A stretch of DNA of 55,852 nucleotides from Stenotrophomonas sp. Ste86 (GTDB taxonomy: Bacteria > Pseudomonadota > Gammaproteobacteria > Xanthomonadales > Xanthomonadaceae), in NCBI RefSeq assembly GCF_024519465.1, contig NZ_JALJRW010000025.1, positions 1 through 55,852 on the forward strand. The letters run 5' to 3'. The notes beneath the pieces are model-generated. The model did no database searches and was not told where the DNA came from. It worked only from the letters and a program-made list of their open reading frames with translations. Below, one piece after another: positions 1 to 8,006 of the stretch. The first letter of the stretch is position 1, and each line of letters opens with the position of its first letter. A program made the position numbers and the translations under genes.

Positions 1-55
1 ACTCCCGACCGCCTGGTTCGTAGCCAGGTACTCTATCCAACTGAGCTACGGGCGC
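1..55 (-). tRNA. tRNA-Arg(ACG), 3' part cut off by the window edge
   Basis: Read on the minus strand, the gene starts GCGCCCGTAGCTCAG at position 55 and runs off the window after the anticodon arm and variable loop. The anticodon loop is CTACGAA, giving anticodon ACG (arginine). All 55 visible bases are identical to the complete copy at 109-185, so this is the second gene of a tandem pair. The copies are separated by a 53-bp spacer and are probably co-transcribed. Confidence 0.93.
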
Positions 56-108
56 ATTTACATCGCGTTGTACTACTGCTGCCAGCGGCGGAGCTGACAA
101 CCTGTTGA

Positions 109-185
109 TGGTGCGCCCGGAGAGATTCGAACTCCCGACCGCCTGGTTCGTAGCCAGGTACTCTATCCAACTGAGCTACGGGCGC
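109..185 (-). tRNA. tRNA-Arg(ACG), complete
   Basis: This is a 77-nt cloverleaf with encoded CCA at its 3' end (TGG at 109-111 on the plus strand). The acceptor stem pairs GCGCCCG with CGGGCGC. The anticodon stem-loop is CTGG-CTACGAA-CCAG, anticodon ACG, which after A34-to-inosine editing by TadA reads CGU, CGC and CGA. The T-loop GTTCGAATC is present. It is the upstream copy of a tandem duplicate. Confidence 0.96.
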
Positions 186-246
186 GTCAACAGGAGCGGA
201 ATTATGCGGATGCACGTCGCATTCGTCAACGCTTTTGTGAAGGTCT

Positions 247-1086
247 TCATTCAAATGAATGAAAAAGCAGCGCTGCCACGGCCGTCGGGGATTTCATCCA
301 GGCGAAGTGATCGGCACGCGCGCCAAGGGCTGCGGGTGACACCACGCTGAGCGTGGCGTCCACCTGCGGCATCTTGGCCAGCAGGACCTGCATGGAGGAG
401 GGCGGGGCCAGCCAGTCGTGTTCCATCACCACGGCGGTGGCGTGCGCGCGCACGCCGCGCAGACCGGCTTCAAGATCGTCGCCGATGCCCACCCCGGCAT
501 AGCGGTTGTTCAGTCCCACCTTGGCCCAGTCGGCGATCAGGCCACGCGCTTCGGTGCCGCCGAAGCCGAGCCGGCGACCGTGCAGCACGCCCTGGCGCTG
601 TGCCAGCCACGGCAGGAACCGGTAGATCAGTGGCAGGGTCCAGCCGCGCGGCGCCGGGAAGGTACGCCAGTACGGCGTGCCGCTGGCGACCAGCCACAGG
701 CGCTGGAAGACAGCGGGGTGCAGGGCGGCGAAACAGCAGGCCAGCTGTCCGCCGAGGCTGTGGCCACCGATGATGCGTTCGACAGACGCACCGGCATCCA
801 GCTGCGCCAGGCTGGCGGGCAGGTCCAGCGCCAGGATCTCGCGATAGCCCCAATCGTGTGTGTGCGACGGGCGCAGGCTGCTGCTGCCGTTGCCCCGCCA
901 TTCGTGCAGGTACACCGCCACGCCGTGTGCGGCCAGCGCGTCGGCCAGTGGCAGGTAGTGGCGCGCGGCCACCCCCAGTGCCGGTAACCAGAGCAGTCGC
1001 GCGCGCGGCTGTGCCGGCACCCGCGCCAGCAGCGCGAAGCGATGGCCGTCGGCGGCGACCACCGGAAGTGCCTGTGCGTCGATCAT
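247..1086 (-). CDS. alpha/beta hydrolase family protein
   Basis: This encodes a 279-aa soluble alpha/beta-hydrolase. The nucleophile elbow GHSLGG lies at about residues 108-113 with Ser110 as the likely nucleophile. Candidates for the remaining triad are the Asp in EHDWLAP and the His in ADHFAWM near the C-terminus. The start at 1086 is chosen because ATGA overlaps the thiD stop, implying translational coupling; the same frame stays open further upstream but only as the antisense-free shadow of thiD. I see no signal peptide. The substrate is unknown. The link to thiD is positional only, so a role in thiamine metabolism is not implied. Confidence 0.85.
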   Translation of the reverse strand: MIDAQALPVVAADGHRFALLARVPAQPRARLLWLPALGVAARHYLPLADALAAHGVAVYLHEWRGNGSSSLRPSHTHDWGYREILALDLPASLAQLDAGASVERIIGGHSLGGQLACCFAALHPAVFQRLWLVASGTPYWRTFPAPRGWTLPLIYRFLPWLAQRQGVLHGRRLGFGGTEARGLIADWAKVGLNNRYAGVGIGDDLEAGLRGVRAHATAVVMEHDWLAPPSSMQVLLAKMPQVDATLSVVSPAALGARADHFAWMKSPTAVAALLFHSFE

Positions 1087-1895
1087 GCCGGGCGTGCTGC
1101 GCCGAAGTGGTCGATCACCAGCACCTCGCTGCGGCCGGGGTAGTACCCGCCCTGCAGGCCACGCGCGACGTAGTCGATCGCCGCTTCGCAGGCGTTGGGC
1201 AGCGACAGGCCTTGGCACAGCTGCGCGGCGATCGCCGAGGCCAGCGTGCAGCCGGTGCCGTGCGCATCCACCGGCAGGCGCGCGTGGATGAACTCCTCGC
1301 GGGTGACACCATCGAAGTAACGGTCGATCACGCGGCTGCCTTCGTGCAGGTGTCCGCCCTTGAGCAGCACCGCGCCGGCACCCAGGTCGAGCAGCGCGGC
1401 GGCGGCATCTTCGGCTTCGTCGGCGCTGGTGATCGGGCGACCGAGCAGCAGTTCGGCTTCGGGGATGTTGGGCGTCAACAGCGTGGCCAGGGGCAGCAGC
1501 CGCGTGAGCATTGCATGCAGCGCGCTGTCCTCCAGCAGCTTGGCGCCGCTGGTGGCCACCATGACCGGATCCAGCACGATGTGGGTGGGCCGATGTCTTT
1601 CGAGCGCGTCGGCGACCAGGCCGATGACCGCGGCATTGGCCAGCATTCCCAGCTTCACCGCGTGGATGTCGAAGTCGGCGAAGCAGGCATCGATCTGCGC
1701 CTGCAGGAAGTCCAGGGGCGGCACATGCACGGCGGTGACGCCGCGGGTGTTCTGTGCGGTCAGGGCGGCGATCGCCGACAGGCCATGCACGCGGTGCGCG
1801 GCGAAGGCCTTGAGATCGGCCTGGATGCCTGCGCCGCCGCCGGAATCGGAGCCGGCGATGGTCAGGGCGGAGACGGGGCTGGAAGCGGGGCTCAT
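1083..1895 (-). CDS. thiD: hydroxymethylpyrimidine/phosphomethylpyrimidine kinase
   Basis: ThiD phosphorylates 4-amino-5-hydroxymethyl-2-methylpyrimidine (HMP) and then HMP-phosphate, giving the pyrimidine pyrophosphate half of thiamine. The 270-aa protein has the ribokinase-like fold: TIAGSDSGGGAGIQADLK near the N-terminus (substrate and anion site), VLDPVMVATSG at about 107-117, and the C-terminal DAHGTGCTLASAIA with the conserved Cys at about 216. Its length is typical of ThiD (about 266 aa). It precedes and overlaps the hydrolase gene. I see no TPP riboswitch (thi-box) upstream. Confidence 0.95.
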   Translation of the reverse strand: MSPASSPVSALTIAGSDSGGGAGIQADLKAFAAHRVHGLSAIAALTAQNTRGVTAVHVPPLDFLQAQIDACFADFDIHAVKLGMLANAAVIGLVADALERHRPTHIVLDPVMVATSGAKLLEDSALHAMLTRLLPLATLLTPNIPEAELLLGRPITSADEAEDAAAALLDLGAGAVLLKGGHLHEGSRVIDRYFDGVTREEFIHARLPVDAHGTGCTLASAIAAQLCQGLSLPNACEAAIDYVARGLQGGYYPGRSEVLVIDHFGAARPA

Positions 1896-1929
1896 GCGGC
1901 GATTGTGCAGTGTTTGCCACCGGCGCGCT

Positions 1930-2601
1930 TCACGGGCGGCGCAGCCACGCCCATGGCCGGTACAGCACGTAGCCCAGGCCGGTGCAGCCGGTCAGCAGTG
2001 CCGGGGCGAGCAGGGCGTCGTAGCCGACGCGCAGGAACAGCCACGCCCCGATCACACCGCCAGCAAGGAAACCGCTGACGATCAATCCGCTCAGGGTCAG
2101 GCGCCGGATCGGCAGCGGCAGGCCACGCAGCAGGTGGCCCAGGCCGATGCCCAGGTCGGTGAACATGCCGCTGAGGTGGGTGGTGCGCACCACCGCGCCG
2201 CTGAAGGTGGTGGCCATGGCGTTCTGCAGGCCGCAGGCCATCGCGGCGGCCAGCGCGCCCCAGATCTGCTGCTGCTTGAACAGCGGGATGGACGCCAGCA
2301 GCAACAGCGATTCCAGCGTGAGCACCACGCCGTAGCGACGGCCCAGCTGCAGCGCGCTGTCCTGCACGATCATGCCGCTGAGCATGGCGCCCAGGCAGAA
2401 CGCGATCAGCAGGGCCCACAGGTGCCCGACCACGCGCCAGTCACCCTGCGCCAGGGCCATGCCAAGCTGGCTGGTGGTGCCGGTCATGTGGCTGACGGCC
2501 TGGTGTTCGAAGCCCAGGAAGCCGACCACGTTGACCATGCCGGCCACGCACGACAACGCGATCGCGCCAATCCACACCCAGGTGGGCAGCCGGATGCTCA
2601 T
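1930..2601 (-). CDS. YoaK/DUF1275 family inner-membrane protein
   Basis: This 223-aa protein is very hydrophobic with about six predicted membrane helices. The N-terminal ALSCVAGMVNVVGFLGF and the following VSHMTGTTSQLG are characteristic of the YoaK/DUF1275 family, which has no firmly established function. The start ATG at 2601 is the only good one. It lies 34 bp upstream of the thiD start on the same strand and could form one transcription unit with thiD and the hydrolase. Confidence 0.85.
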   Translation of the reverse strand: MSIRLPTWVWIGAIALSCVAGMVNVVGFLGFEHQAVSHMTGTTSQLGMALAQGDWRVVGHLWALLIAFCLGAMLSGMIVQDSALQLGRRYGVVLTLESLLLLASIPLFKQQQIWGALAAAMACGLQNAMATTFSGAVVRTTHLSGMFTDLGIGLGHLLRGLPLPIRRLTLSGLIVSGFLAGGVIGAWLFLRVGYDALLAPALLTGCTGLGYVLYRPWAWLRRP

Positions 2602-2642
2602 CCGGCGTTCGCGGGAAGGTTCACGACACGATCAACGCATGC

Positions 2643-3149
2643 TCAACGGCCCGCGGGCGGGCCGTTGAACTGCACCTCGGAGAAGCTGCCGCTGGCCGGG
2701 TCGAACACCGCACCCCAGAACTGCGCGCCGCCGTCGCAGACCCGGATGGCCTCGCGGGCCGGATCGATGTCGGCAGCGTCGGGCAGGTGGAACGCGTTGA
2801 GATAGATGAGCTTGCGCCCGTCCATTTCGATGCCGACGTACTGGCGGTCGAAATCGGCGGCCTTGGGCACCTGCGCGTCGAGCGACGGAAGCTGGGCTTC
2901 GAGCTGTTCGACCTCCTTGCGGCTGGGCGCCCAGTAACCGGTGACCCGCCCGGCCTCGCGGCCGGGACTGTCGCGCGAGCAGGTGTCCAGGACCTGGGCG
3001 GCGACGATCGGTCGCGTCACCACCCAGGACTGGCCGGTCTTGACCGTGGTCGGGACGCTGGCGCCCGGTCGTGTATTGGCAGGCGTGCAGGCGGCCGCCA
3101 GCGCGGCGAGCGCCAACGGCAGGACGGCACGGGACAGGGAACGGTTCAC
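2643..3149 (-). CDS. small lipoprotein coupled to phoH, function unknown
   Basis: This encodes a 168-aa predicted lipoprotein beginning with a GTG codon. A basic n-region (VNRSLSR) and hydrophobic stretch lead to the lipobox LAAAC, so the mature protein would start at Cys about 22. The C-terminal part contains YWAPSRKEVEQLEAQL and YVGIEMDGRKLIYLNAF; I do not recognise a named domain. GTGA overlaps the phoH stop codon, which fixes the start and suggests coupling. A much longer frame open through phoH is an artefact of high GC. Confidence 0.78.
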   Translation of the reverse strand: MNRSLSRAVLPLALAALAAACTPANTRPGASVPTTVKTGQSWVVTRPIVAAQVLDTCSRDSPGREAGRVTGYWAPSRKEVEQLEAQLPSLDAQVPKAADFDRQYVGIEMDGRKLIYLNAFHLPDAADIDPAREAIRVCDGGAQFWGAVFDPASGSFSEVQFNGPPAGR

Positions 3150-4543
3150 AACACCTCCGAGGCGTAATCGGCCAGGCGCGAACGCTCGCCACGGCGCAGC
3201 GTGACGTGCGCGCTGTGCGGCCAGTTCTTGAAGCGGTCCACCGCGTAGGTCAGGCCCGAGGTGGTCTCGGTCAGGTACGGGGTGTCGATCTGTTCGACAT
3301 TGCCCAGGCAGACGATCTTGGTGCCGGGACCGGCACGGGTGATCAGGGTCTTCATCTGCTTTGGGGTGAGGTTCTGTGCTTCGTCCAGGATCAGGTAACG
3401 CGACAGGAAGGTGCGGCCGCGCATGAAGTTCAGCGAGCGGATCTTGATCCGGCTGGCGATCAGGTCGTTGGTCGCCGCACGGCCCCACGCACCGCCTTCC
3501 TGTGTATGGGTGAGCACTTCCAGGTTGTCGGTCAGCGCGCCCATCCACGGGGTCATCTTTTCTTCCTCGGTACCGGGCAGGAAGCCGATGTCTTCGCCGA
3601 CGCTGACCGTGGCACGGGTCATGATGATCTCGCGATAGCGCTGCTGGTCCATCGTCTGGGCCAGGCCGGCGGCCAGCGCGAGCAGGGTCTTGCCGGTGCC
3701 GGCAGTGCCGAGCAGGGTGACGAAGTCGATCTCCGGGTCCATCAACGCATTGAGCGCGAAGTTCTGTTCGCGGTTGCGCGCGCTGATGCCCCACACCGCG
3801 TGGCTGCCGTGGCGGAAGTCGTTGACCAGCGACAGGGTGATCTTGTCGTTGTCGACCTTGGCCACGCGCAGTTCGACTTCATCCTCGCCGGGCAGGTAGG
3901 CGTACTGGTTGGGATGCCAGTTCTCGTCTTCGCTGGCGATGATTTCGTAACTGGTGCGACCCTTGTCGCTCCAGCTGCGCAGGTTGTCGGTGTGCTTCTT
4001 CCAGAAATCTTCCGGCAGCTCGGTGGCGCCGGTGTAGAGCAGGCTGAAATCGTCGAGCGCGCGGTCGTTCTCGTAGTCTTCGGACACGATCCCGGCGATG
4101 GCCGCCTTGATCCGCAGGTTGATGTCCTTGGAGACGAACACCACCGGGATCTCGGGCACCTGTTCCTTCAGCGCCAGGATCGCACCGAGGATGGCGTTGT
4201 CCGGGATGACCGCGCCGAAGCTCTTGCCCGCATCGAAATGACTGGTCTGGAACCGCAGCAGGCCCACGCTCTGCTTGCCGCGCAGCTGCAACCCGTTCGG
4301 GCGCTGCAGCGGGATGCCATCGGCCAGGTTGTCCAGGCCCGAGGCCTGCACCAGCTCATTGAGGAAACGGCTGACCTGGCGCGCGTTGCGGCTTGCCTCG
4401 GTGGTGCCCTTCTTGCCGTTGTCCAGCTCTTCGATCACCTGCATCGGCAGGTAGACATCATGCTCCTCGAACTTGAACAGCGCGGTCGGATCGTGCATCA
4501 GCACGTTGGTATCCAGTACGTAGATGCGCTTGCCTCGGGTCAT
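3146..4543 (-). CDS. PhoH family ATPase with N-terminal PIN domain
   Basis: This is a 465-aa cytoplasmic protein with two domains. An N-terminal PIN nuclease-like domain begins KRIYVLDTNVLMHDP (conserved Asp residues), and the C-terminal PhoH P-loop ATPase has Walker A GTAGTGKTLLAL and Walker B-like ILDEAQNLT. PIN-PhoH fusions are linked to unwinding-coupled RNA processing; PhoH-only proteins of E. coli type lack the PIN part. The ATG at 4543 is chosen over one ten codons upstream because AGGAATTG precedes it at good spacing. It is not diagnostic of phosphate regulation; I saw no Pho box. Confidence 0.93.
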   Translation of the reverse strand: MTRGKRIYVLDTNVLMHDPTALFKFEEHDVYLPMQVIEELDNGKKGTTEASRNARQVSRFLNELVQASGLDNLADGIPLQRPNGLQLRGKQSVGLLRFQTSHFDAGKSFGAVIPDNAILGAILALKEQVPEIPVVFVSKDINLRIKAAIAGIVSEDYENDRALDDFSLLYTGATELPEDFWKKHTDNLRSWSDKGRTSYEIIASEDENWHPNQYAYLPGEDEVELRVAKVDNDKITLSLVNDFRHGSHAVWGISARNREQNFALNALMDPEIDFVTLLGTAGTGKTLLALAAGLAQTMDQQRYREIIMTRATVSVGEDIGFLPGTEEEKMTPWMGALTDNLEVLTHTQEGGAWGRAATNDLIASRIKIRSLNFMRGRTFLSRYLILDEAQNLTPKQMKTLITRAGPGTKIVCLGNVEQIDTPYLTETTSGLTYAVDRFKNWPHSAHVTLRRGERSRLADYASEVL

Positions 4544-4624
4544 CGTCAATTCCTGGTGGCAGAACAGGGACAAGCCATCACGACCTGCGGGGCAGGGTGA
4601 TGGCCATGGGGGGTGCCGGATTGA

Positions 4625-5104
4625 TCACTGGGTTTTCGCGGCCTTCAGGGCTTCAAGGACGGTGTCTGCGTGGCCGGCCACTTTGACCTTGCGCCACGCC
4701 TGCACGATACGACTGTCGGGCGAAATCAGGAAGGTGCTGCGTTCGATGCCACGCACCTGCTTGCCGTACATGTTCTTCAGCTTGATCACATCGAAGGCGG
4801 TGCACAACGCTTCGTCGCCATCGCTGATCAGCGGGAAGGCGAAGCCCTGCTTGGCGCAGAAGTTGTCGTGGGATTTGACCGAATCGCGGGAGACGCCGAA
4901 CACGCGGGCGCCGGCCTGGGTGAACTGCGGGAGCAGCGCGTTGAAGTCGATGCCTTCGGTGGTGCAGCCTGGCGTGCTGTCCTTGGGATAGAAGTACAGA
5001 ACAAGCCATTGGCCGGCGAGCGCGCCGAGGGTGGTGGTTTCACCGCCGGACAGTGCCAGCGGGAGATCGAGGGAGGATCTGTCCAGGGTGTCGCCGATGT
5101 TCAT
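4625..5104 (-). CDS. bcp: thioredoxin-dependent peroxiredoxin Bcp/PrxQ
   Basis: This 159-aa peroxiredoxin reduces hydrogen peroxide and organic peroxides using thioredoxin. The active-site segment YFYPKDSTPGCTTEG places the peroxidatic Cys at 47. The E. coli-type resolving Cys five residues later is missing (CTTEGI). Instead a Cys occurs at 83 in NFCAKQG, the Cys47/Cys83 arrangement I recall for Xylella PrxQ, implying an intramolecular disulfide and local unfolding. It lies 96 bp downstream of gcvR on the same strand, a pairing common in gammaproteobacteria. Confidence 0.94.
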   Translation of the reverse strand: MNIGDTLDRSSLDLPLALSGGETTTLGALAGQWLVLYFYPKDSTPGCTTEGIDFNALLPQFTQAGARVFGVSRDSVKSHDNFCAKQGFAFPLISDGDEALCTAFDVIKLKNMYGKQVRGIERSTFLISPDSRIVQAWRKVKVAGHADTVLEALKAAKTQ

Positions 5105-5200
5105 GAGGTCCTTTTTCCGGAGCCTGGTGCAAAGCTGTTACAGACGTGCGTCATCACACCTGCATGAAACATCGCGCGCCCGTGACGAACGCGCGAAAGA

Positions 5201-5761
5201 TCAGAACTTCATCGGATCCATGATCGCGTCGAGGTTCAGGTGGTCGCAGAACTCGAGGAAATCGTCGCGCAGCGCGGCGATGTGCATGTTCGCCGGCACG
5301 CCGATGGTGACCTGCGCGGAGAACATTTCCGCCCCGGTCTGCATGGCGCGGTAGCGGGTGCTCTGCAGGTTCTCGATGGTGATGCCCTGGCGGTCGAAGA
5401 AATCGGCCAGCTGGAACAGGATGCCCGGCTTGTCGGCGGCGATCACTTCCACGATGTAGGGCAGCAGGTTGGACTGCGCCTGCTTGGCACCGGTGCGGTA
5501 CCAGACCAGCTTCAGGCCTTCCTCGCGCTCCAGGCGGGTGAGCATGGCTTCCAGCTTTGCCACCGAGTCCCACGAGCCGGTGGCCAGGGCGGTCACCGAG
5601 ACATCGCGACCCACCGTGGACAGGCGGGCATCGACCAGGTTGCAGCCGCTGTCGGCGATACGCCGGGTGACGGGCAGCAGCGGGGACTCCGGATGCGTCG
5701 TATAGGCGTTGATCAGGAGATGGTTTTCGGTCGGCGCAGGCCGCGGCGTGGTGTCGGTCAA
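5201..5761 (-). CDS. gcvR: glycine cleavage system regulator, ACT-domain GcvR-like
   Basis: This 186-aa protein is made of two ACT domains, roughly residues 10-85 (LLINAYTTHPESPLLPVTRR) and 100-180 (VEVIAADKPGILFQLADFF). GcvR in E. coli binds glycine and GcvA to repress gcvTHP. No ATG fits. The frame stays open to 5959, but family similarity begins at LTDTTPRP, so I chose TTG at 5761 preceded by CCCGGAACC. It is divergent from dapA and upstream of bcp, matching the usual gcvR-bcp / dapA-bamC layout. Confidence 0.85.
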   Translation of the reverse strand: MTDTTPRPAPTENHLLINAYTTHPESPLLPVTRRIADSGCNLVDARLSTVGRDVSVTALATGSWDSVAKLEAMLTRLEREEGLKLVWYRTGAKQAQSNLLPYIVEVIAADKPGILFQLADFFDRQGITIENLQSTRYRAMQTGAEMFSAQVTIGVPANMHIAALRDDFLEFCDHLNLDAIMDPMKF

Positions 5762-5924
5762 GATGGTTCCGGGTGATACAAGGTGAGTCTGAACGGCCGA
5801 CGACGGCACGTTCGCCGGAGTCCAGCATACTTGCCCGCGCTTTCGACCCGCAAGTAACATGCAAAGTACATCCGGCCGGCGTTTACGCAGGTGGGGTGCC
5901 CCCTTTCTTCCGAGCAACGTTTCC

Positions 5925-6818
5925 TTGTCCCTTTCCGGTCTCATCACCGCGCTGGCCACGCCTTTCCAGGCGAGCGGCGCATTGGATCCCGACGGTTGGC
6001 AGCGCTTGCTGCACCTGCAACTGGAGGGTGGTGTTCACGGGGTGGTGGTGGCCGGTTCGACCGGCGAGGCCGCGGCCCTGTCCGACGACGAGTACGACCA
6101 GCTGCTGCGCAGCGCGGTGAAAACCGTGGCCGGACGCGTCGCCGTGCTGGCCGGTACCGGTCTGTCGGGGACGGCCAAAACCATCGAGCAGACCCGCCGC
6201 GCGGCCGCCAATGGCGCCACCCATGCGCTGGTGGTGACCCCGCCGTACGTGCGCCCGACCCAGGCCGGACTGATCGCGCACTACCGCGCGGTGGCCGACC
6301 AGGGCGGTCTGCCGGTCATCCTGTACAACGTGCCCGGGCGTACCGGCTGCGACATGTTGCCGGAGACCGTGGCCGAACTGGCTGCCCATCCCAACATCGT
6401 CGGGATCAAGGAGGCGGTGGGCGATGTCGGCCGCGTGCAGGCGTTGCTGGCGCTGCGTACGCCGGCGTTCGCCATCCTCAGTGGCGACGACGGTACGGCC
6501 GCACGCTCGATCCTGTCCGGCATCGATGGCCTGATCTCGGTGGGCTCCAATGCCTTGCCGGGCGCCTACCGGCGCATGTGCGACCTGGCTGCGGCCGGCG
6601 AGCGCGACGCGGCCGAGGCGTGGGATGCACGCCTGGAACCGTTCCATGCATTCTGCGGCGTGGAGTCCAATCCGATCCCGGTGAAGGATCTGCTGCGCCG
6701 GATCGGCATCGGCCACGGGCTTCGCCTGCCGCTGCTGTCCCTGTCTGCGGCCCATCACGCCGCTGCCGAACACCTGGCCACCGACATCGGTGCGCTGGAA
6801 GCACTATCCAACCACTGA
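5925..6818 (+). CDS. dapA: 4-hydroxy-tetrahydrodipicolinate synthase
   Basis: DapA condenses pyruvate with aspartate semialdehyde, the first committed step of lysine and diaminopimelate synthesis. The protein is a TIM barrel with [23 protein letters not shown] (pyruvate site), the Tyr in [12 protein letters not shown], and the Schiff-base Lys in [11 protein letters not shown]. The start is uncertain. TTG at 5925 gives 297 aa and begins [14 protein letters not shown] as in relatives; an in-frame ATG at 5859 would add 22 residues unlike the family. The downstream bamC follows after 27 bp. Confidence 0.93.
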   Translation: MSLSGLITALATPFQASGALDPDGWQRLLHLQLEGGVHGVVVAGSTGEAAALSDDEYDQLLRSAVKTVAGRVAVLAGTGLSGTAKTIEQTRRAAANGATHALVVTPPYVRPTQAGLIAHYRAVADQGGLPVILYNVPGRTGCDMLPETVAELAAHPNIVGIKEAVGDVGRVQALLALRTPAFAILSGDDGTAARSILSGIDGLISVGSNALPGAYRRMCDLAAAGERDAAEAWDARLEPFHAFCGVESNPIPVKDLLRRIGIGHGLRLPLLSLSAAHHAAAEHLATDIGALEALSNH

Positions 6819-6845
6819 TCGACAGTGGTCACCCAGGAGATTCAC

Positions 6846-7370
6846 ATGCGTCAATCCGTTTCCGCCATCCGCGTGCTGTCCTTCGCGATCCTGGCCACCG
6901 CCACCCTCGTGGGCACCACCGGCTGCTTCAAGCGTGGTGCGAAGGGCGACTACGCGCTCGCGCCGGAAATGCGTCCGCTGGAAGTGCCGCCGGACCTGAA
7001 CGTCCCGGGCGGCAGCGCCACGGCCCAGGTGCCGGCACTGGCCTCGCAGTCGGCCAAGCCCGCGCCGGCCGCTGCCGGCACGCAGGCACCGGCCGCCAAC
7101 GCTGCCGGTTTCACCGTGCAGGGCACCAAGGATGAGGCGTTCGGCAAGGTCGGCACCGCGCTGGACGCCATTGCAGGGGTGAAGATCGCCAGCAAGGCCC
7201 AGCTGCTGGGTTCTTACGATGTGGCCTATGAAGGCAGCGACTTCCTGGTGCGCGTGGTGGGCGTGGAAGCCGGCGCGTACATCTCCGCCGTTGACCCGCG
7301 TGGCCTGCCGGCTACCGGCGCTGCCCCGACCAAGCTGCTGGCTGAGCTGAAGGCGAAGCTGGCGCCGTAA
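6846..7370 (+). CDS. bamC: short BamC/NlpB-like outer-membrane lipoprotein
   Basis: This encodes a 174-aa lipoprotein with signal sequence and lipobox LVGTTGC. The segment MRPLEVPPDLNVP just after the mature N-terminus matches the unstructured BamC region that contacts BamD. An Ala/Pro-rich linker follows, then a single compact domain (about residues 95-174) ending in KLLAELKAKLAP. E. coli BamC is about 344 aa with two helix-grip domains, so this version appears to keep one. AGGAG precedes the ATG. It sits directly after dapA, as in many gammaproteobacteria. Confidence 0.78.
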   Translation: MRQSVSAIRVLSFAILATATLVGTTGCFKRGAKGDYALAPEMRPLEVPPDLNVPGGSATAQVPALASQSAKPAPAAAGTQAPAANAAGFTVQGTKDEAFGKVGTALDAIAGVKIASKAQLLGSYDVAYEGSDFLVRVVGVEAGAYISAVDPRGLPATGAAPTKLLAELKAKLAP

Positions 7371-7380
7371 GGGCGTGTGC

Positions 7381-7403
7381 GGACCCGGCCGTTGTCCGGG
7401 TCC
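7381..7403 (+). terminator. GC-rich hairpin after bamC
   Basis: GGACCCGG pairs with CCGGGTCC around a 7-nt loop, starting 10 bp after the bamC stop. No T-tract follows, so it may stabilise the mRNA 3' end rather than terminate alone. Confidence 0.45.
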
Positions 7404-7424
7404 GTGCCGCGGGCCGGAAACCTG

Positions 7425-7518
7425 GTAGAGCCGAGCCATGCTCGGCTGCTTCCGGATGGGCTAGCCGAGCATGGCTCGGCTCTACCGGATGGGCCAGCCG
7501 AGCATGGCTCGGCTCTAC
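7425..7518. repeat. cluster of three SMAG/REP palindromes
   Basis: Three copies of a palindrome headed by GTAG are present: one forward (7425-7450, GTAGAGCCGAGCCATGCTC) and two inverted (7463-7485 and 7496-7518). Each can form a stem with arms GCCGAGC/GCTCGGC, and pairs can fold into longer hairpins. They match the GTAG-headed SMAG REP elements of Stenotrophomonas. Confidence 0.9.
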
Positions 7519-7526
7519 CGGACATG

Positions 7527-7552
7527 AAAAGGGCGCCCTTGGCGCCCTTTTT
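7527..7552. terminator. bidirectional rho-independent terminator
   Basis: Stem GGGCGCC/GGCGCCC with a 3-nt loop is flanked by AAAA on one side and TTTTT on the other. It can therefore end transcription of bamC from the left and fdxA from the right. Confidence 0.88.
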
Positions 7553-7574
7553 CAGTGCGGCACGCTGGCGTGGC

Positions 7575-7898
7575 TCAGCGCTCCAGCAGCGGCAGCTTGT
7601 CCGGTTTGCCATCCCATTCGCCGGCGTCGGCAGGGGGGTCCTTGCGCACGGTCAACACCGGCCAGGCCTTGGCCAGCTCGGCGTTGAGGCCGACGAACAC
7701 TTCCTGCCCGGCGGGCACGTCGTCTTCGGGGAAGATCGCGTTGACCGGGCACTCGGGTTCGCACAAGGTGCAGTCGATGCACTCGTCCGGGTCGATCACC
7801 AGGAAGTTCGGGCCTTCATGGAAGCAATCCACGGGGCACACTTCCACGCAATCGGTGTGTTTGCACTTGATGCAGTTTTCGGTGACGACAAAAGGCAT
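7575..7898 (-). CDS. fdxA: 7Fe ferredoxin FdxA
   Basis: This is a 107-aa ferredoxin of the Azotobacter FdI type carrying one [3Fe-4S] and one [4Fe-4S] cluster. The N-terminal motif [14 protein letters not shown] has the pattern in which Cys9 and Cys17 bind the 3Fe cluster and Cys21 the 4Fe cluster, and [12 protein letters not shown] supplies the remaining ligands. A C-terminal extension of about 45 residues is typical of the family. It stands alone between the shared terminator and the SMP-30-like gene, so its redox partner cannot be deduced. Confidence 0.94.
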   Translation of the reverse strand: MPFVVTENCIKCKHTDCVEVCPVDCFHEGPNFLVIDPDECIDCTLCEPECPVNAIFPEDDVPAGQEVFVGLNAELAKAWPVLTVRKDPPADAGEWDGKPDKLPLLER

Positions 7899-8006
7899 GG
7901 CTGGATCTGGATCCGACAGTAAGCCGGACAATTCTAGAACAGGTTGGCCGCTGGCGCGGGATTGGATGTCACTTGTTGGCGCAACCGGGCCGGCCGCAGG
8001 CGCCCA

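Noticed and set aside
1..250. tRNA-Arg pair as an integration site for a genomic island
   Set aside because: No integrase gene or repeated tRNA 3' end is visible on the window side; the flanking genes are housekeeping.
247..1920. 557-aa open frame apparently fusing two proteins
   Set aside because: Its first 278 codons are an out-of-frame reading of thiD in GC-rich DNA; only the C-terminal hydrolase from 1086 is real.
1896..1929. TPP riboswitch for thiD
   Set aside because: The thiD upstream gap is only 34 bp and has no thi-box core sequences.
2643..3794. 383-aa open frame across phoH
   Set aside because: The upper part is a shadow of phoH; the real gene is the GTG-started lipoprotein at 2643-3149.
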